From Chitinophagaceae bacterium UBA7600 (GTDB lineage Bacteria; Bacteroidota; Bacteroidia; Chitinophagales; Chitinophagaceae), in contig DLKC01000005.1 in NCBI GenBank assembly GCA_002478885.1, positions 1-9,136 on the forward strand: 9,136 nt of DNA. The letters are read 5' to 3'. Of the stretch, positions 6,377-9,136 are shown one piece after another. The notes under the pieces are model-generated. The model searched no databases and had not been told where the DNA came from. It saw only the letters and a list, made by a program, of their open reading frames with translations. A program made the translations under genes and the position numbers. Within the stretch, counting starts at the first letter, position 1, and each line of letters begins with the position of its first letter.

Positions 6377-8830
6377 TTACTGATTTTTCTTAGCACTTGC
6401 TAATACTTTTACTTTCTCTTCGTCAAAAGATTCCCTTAGCTTTCTTGAAAACCGAATCTCGTTAGTATCTAAATTGAATTGAAGAAATTCTTCTTCTTCT
6501 TGTTCTTCAAGGTATGTTATATATTTATCAGCTCTCTCTAACCGCATATCCATGCGATCTAATATATTGTTCGCTTGTTTCAATTTTGATTCCTCATTTC
6601 CTGATTTAGTAAGATAGTTGCTTAACTCTTCATTAAAAACTCCGCTATCCAGACAAACAAGATCGATATATGTGAAGTTGAAGGCTAGAGTGTTGTAAAC
6701 ATAATGGCCGTAGGCTGTTACCTTAATTTGATCAACCTTCTCATCAAATAACTCGACTCGATTACTCGCCTCTACTAACCCATTCCGTAAATAGATATCT
6801 AAATGCTTCTCGCAATCTTCCTTTAAATAATACTTCTCTTCAAAAGCTTGCACAAATAATTTGGAATCTATAAACCCGGTGGAGTTAGCTGTTCCATATT
6901 GCACTAATTCATGCAATATTCTTATACCTGTAAAATGTGAACTATTAATGTCGTTACGTAATCGAAAAACATTTGGGATTTTACTGAGTTTTTCATCATA
7001 GAAAATTCTATCGGGTATCATCATGGGTTTTATAACCTGATGAACCTGAAATGTCCAATAAGGATGCTGTGAAATCTCACTAATGTTTGTATAACCAGAG
7101 GTGATAAATCCTTTAAAAAATTCAAGAGCCTGACGCACATCCCCATGCGTCGCAAAACGAAGAAAATTTGATAAATGTGAATCTTTCTTTTTGAGTTGAT
7201 ATGTACATATTTTAAGAAATTTAATAATTGCAAAAAGGTCGTTATCATATTGGATATTATATTTAACGTCTACATCAGGAGTATATTCGAGTTTCTCAAC
7301 TATATAACTAAGCCTGCGAATAATTACTTCAGGAATAACTGGAGCAGATAGATGATAGCCCGGAGTATGGTAAGCATCCAAAACTCCATTTACTTTAGCC
7401 CGGAAATAACGTTCTTCCCTCATTGAAATGATTACCAAACAACTTAATTTTTTTGCTATCTCGATTGCGGTTAGATAACAGACATCTTGCAAATCAGGAT
7501 TAAGTTGATCCATGTTATCCAAGAAAATAATCAGTCCCCGATTCTTTGCTTTAAAATACAGACTAATTTTTTCAGCGAAAAGCTTGGTGTCTGATATTTT
7601 ATCTGTCAAAAAGGTGCGAAGTAACTTTTGATATTCTTCGCTAGACTCTTCAAGGCCTACAAGTATTTGTTTGGAATAAACTTCAAACTCATCTGCAAAT
7701 AACTTTAGAATATCTTCCCGCGCTCCATTTGCAAGATTTCTTTTATCTATTCCTTTTTTTACTCTTTCCCAAACTTCTTGACTGAGAGACTGAGCATCTT
7801 GAGAAGAATCGATTAAATCAATCAAAGAAACTTCCGCATAGACTAAAATTTCTCTCGGTTTAACATGGAACAAAAATCGTTTTAGAAAAGTGGATTTCCC
7901 CGAACCTCTTCCGCCAAAGAGAATCATCACATTGTCTAAGTTTTCCTGTTTTATTGTTTTAGCAATACTTAAACCAAAAGCCCCTCCTGCTTGGTCGTCA
8001 GTAAATTCTCTAAACCCTTGATTCTTTAGAAAGGGTGTTAACGAATCGTGTAAAAATCCATGAATGTTTTTTTGTAAATTATCATAGTGCCCCTTATTGG
8101 TTACATAACAACTTTTCATAAACTCGGAATCTGTAGAAGGAATAGGGCCGAGAAACTTTCTAGATAATGCGCCTAAGGAACTTGCATATTTGTTGCTATT
8201 AACCGGCGAATCATATGCGTTAATTTTCTGTTTTGGAAAATAGATTTCGGAATAAGACTTTTTGTTTATCCCAATATTATTCTGAAGAGAACTATTTTCA
8301 GTAACGCTCGTATATCCAAGAAGATTTATTGCTTTAGTATATTCACTTTCGAAAAAGTCAAAATTCTTGATGACTATTGCAGGCAGTTTCTTCCACGGTT
8401 TTTGATTAGTGGCAGTTACCTTAAATATTATCCAAACTATTCCGTTTGTAATCGCCGCAAATTGGCACAACAAATCTTCGCAATACTCTTTAACTTGAGT
8501 AACTGCATCCTTTATATTTTGATCACTTAAGAGCTTCTCTAAAGAAATTTTTTGAAAGCTGTCAGAATTATTAAAAGTCGCAGGCAACTCAAAATAAATT
8601 CCTGTTTTTTTTGTCTCAATTACGAGCACCGGCCTGCCGCCCTTATTTTTTAAAACATAATCGGCTCTATTATCTGCCACGATAAATTCTACAGCAGTAT
8701 CTATTTTGGGCCATTTTAAATACTTCTCTAGGATGTCATCTATAATTTTAAATCTGGTTTCAGCTTCATTTAATTTATTTAAATCCTTGTAGACATTCTT
8801 TATTGTCTTTATTAATTCTATTTCATCCAT
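6377..8830 (-). CDS. HsdR-N-like PD-(D/E)xK nuclease fused to a P-loop (AAA+/STAND-like) ATPase, putative defence protein
   Basis: Numbering here counts from an upstream TTG at 8848; I prefer the ATG at 8830 (residue 7), giving 817 residues. The N-terminus (about 27-145) matches the HsdR N-terminal nuclease fold: ETR at 30-32, D63 in RADYVL, E78 and K80 in VIETKK, Q118 and Y122, then TNG at 134-136. After a linker, a P-loop ATPase follows: Walker A GGRGSGKST (312-320), Walker B IIFLDNMD (440-447), a sensor-like ISMREER (474-480) and GDVRQAL (569-575) with R572 as possible sensor 2. A winged-helix-like region (about 640-720, with LRNGLVEAS and IKVTAYGHY) and a Glu-rich helical tail end the protein. 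There are no SF2 helicase motifs and no HsdM or HsdS neighbour, so it is not a type I restriction subunit. A stand-alone anti-phage or anti-plasmid role is inferred. The DNA is AT-richer than the efflux genes. Confidence 0.85.
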   Translation of the reverse strand: MDEIELIKTIKNVYKDLNKLNEAETRFKIIDDILEKYLKWPKIDTAVEFIVADNRADYVLKNKGGRPVLVIETKKTGIYFELPATFNNSDSFQKISLEKLLSDQNIKDAVTQVKEYCEDLLCQFAAITNGIVWIIFKVTATNQKPWKKLPAIVIKNFDFFESEYTKAINLLGYTSVTENSSLQNNIGINKKSYSEIYFPKQKINAYDSPVNSNKYASSLGALSRKFLGPIPSTDSEFMKSCYVTNKGHYDNLQKNIHGFLHDSLTPFLKNQGFREFTDDQAGGAFGLSIAKTIKQENLDNVMILFGGRGSGKSTFLKRFLFHVKPREILVYAEVSLIDLIDSSQDAQSLSQEVWERVKKGIDKRNLANGAREDILKLFADEFEVYSKQILVGLEESSEEYQKLLRTFLTDKISDTKLFAEKISLYFKAKNRGLIIFLDNMDQLNPDLQDVCYLTAIEIAKKLSCLVIISMREERYFRAKVNGVLDAYHTPGYHLSAPVIPEVIIRRLSYIVEKLEYTPDVDVKYNIQYDNDLFAIIKFLKICTYQLKKKDSHLSNFLRFATHGDVRQALEFFKGFITSGYTNISEISQHPYWTFQVHQVIKPMMIPDRIFYDEKLSKIPNVFRLRNDINSSHFTGIRILHELVQYGTANSTGFIDSKLFVQAFEEKYYLKEDCEKHLDIYLRNGLVEASNRVELFDEKVDQIKVTAYGHYVYNTLAFNFTYIDLVCLDSGVFNEELSNYLTKSGNEESKLKQANNILDRMDMRLERADKYITYLEEQEEEEFLQFNLDTNEIRFSRKLRESFDEEKVKVLASAKKNQ

Positions 8831-8921
8831 TGGTTTAAGTGATTGCAAATGTTAAAAATTGAATGCTTGAAAATACTGATATTTTTATTCGTTTTGGTAC
8901 TATTAAGCTGAAGGTAATAAT

Positions 8922-8956
8922 TTCGCCTAACGAAAAAGCATTGGCGGCAGGCGTGG
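8922..8956 (+). repeat. Right inverted repeat flanking the nuclease-ATPase gene
   Basis: Starts ttcgcctaac, with heptamer gcctaac (8925-8931) fitting the integron R'' form RYYYAAC, then attggcggcaggcgtggg. It is the inverted counterpart of 6314-6346. The two repeats face each other across the gene with the heptamers innermost, about 2.6 kb apart. Confidence 0.6.
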
Positions 8957-9122
8957 GAATTCATAGCTGGTCAAGCGCGGAACGTCAAGCCGCTCGTTGA
9001 TTTGATGCTGAAGTTAACAAAAAAAGTTGATGAGAAAAGGTCCAGCCCGGACTGAAGATGATGGGATAGAAGTTGCCGATAATTACCGGTCCTGCCCCGC
9101 TTGCCCCAATTCGCTGTTGAAC
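8925..9122. other. Complete attC-like hairpin element
   Basis: The opening arm (gcctaac at 8925-8931, then attggcggcaggcgtggg) has a partner near the right edge: ccccgcttgccccaat (9095-9110) pairs with it apart from small bulges and mismatches, followed by gttgaac (9116-9122), which fits GTTRRRY. The R-box, L-box, L-box, R-box order is that of an integron attC site. At about 198 bases it is longer than typical attC sites, and no integrase is in the window, so the name describes its form only. Confidence 0.45.
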
Positions 9123-9136
9123 TAAACCTACGGTAG

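Noticed and set aside
6377..8848. Type I restriction enzyme subunit R (HsdR)
   Set aside because: Only the N-terminal nuclease domain is alike. The helicase motor motifs are absent, the ATPase is of a different P-loop class, and no methylase or specificity gene is nearby.
8828..8848. TTG at 8848 as the start of the nuclease-ATPase gene
   Set aside because: An ATG lies six codons downstream, and neither start has a clear ribosome-binding site. The ATG is the simpler choice and no domain is lost.
6314..9122. True mobile integron
   Set aside because: No integrase gene or attI site is in the window, the left element is only half, and the right one is unusually long. I keep the description attC-like and do not call an integron.

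Overview
The window looks like Bacteroidota chromosome, most likely a Chitinophagaceae-type member. The grounds are a CzcA-type pump fused to its outer-membrane factor (an arrangement known from this phylum), AT-leaning genes, weak or absent Shine-Dalgarno sequences, and short hairpin repeats between genes. This placement is an inference; there is no rRNA or other taxonomic marker here.

Layout. (1) Bases 1-4345, plus strand: a two-gene heavy-metal efflux operon. The first gene enters from beyond the left edge. It carries the C-terminal two thirds of a CzcA/CusA-family RND pump, followed in frame by a TolC-like outer-membrane factor. Seven bases later comes a lipoprotein periplasmic adaptor (CzcB/CusB type). 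Together they would encode a complete tripartite metal exporter. A rho-independent terminator follows at about 4461-4490. (2) Bases 4346-5533: a gene-poor stretch with a diverged tandem duplication of about 153 bases, whose best-kept part is a 52-base hairpin repeat in two copies, and one doubtful short minus-strand ORF. (3) Bases 5534-6166, plus strand: an endonuclease III (Nth) family DNA repair enzyme with intact catalytic residues and an iron-sulfur motif one residue shorter than usual. (4) Bases 6314-9122: an AT-rich accessory module. It holds one large minus-strand gene coding for an HsdR-N-like PD-(D/E)xK nuclease domain joined to an AAA+/STAND-like P-loop ATPase and a winged-helix C-terminus. 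The gene is bracketed by inverted repeats that face each other and carry integron-like core heptamers (gttaggc on the left, gcctaac on the right). The right-hand repeat is part of a full imperfect hairpin of about 198 bases.

The most interesting part is the last module: a single nuclease-ATPase gene with no methylase, specificity subunit or helicase beside it, in different base composition, between attC-like repeats. It is a candidate stand-alone defence gene carried on a cassette-like unit. The pump operon and nth read as ordinary chromosomal genes.
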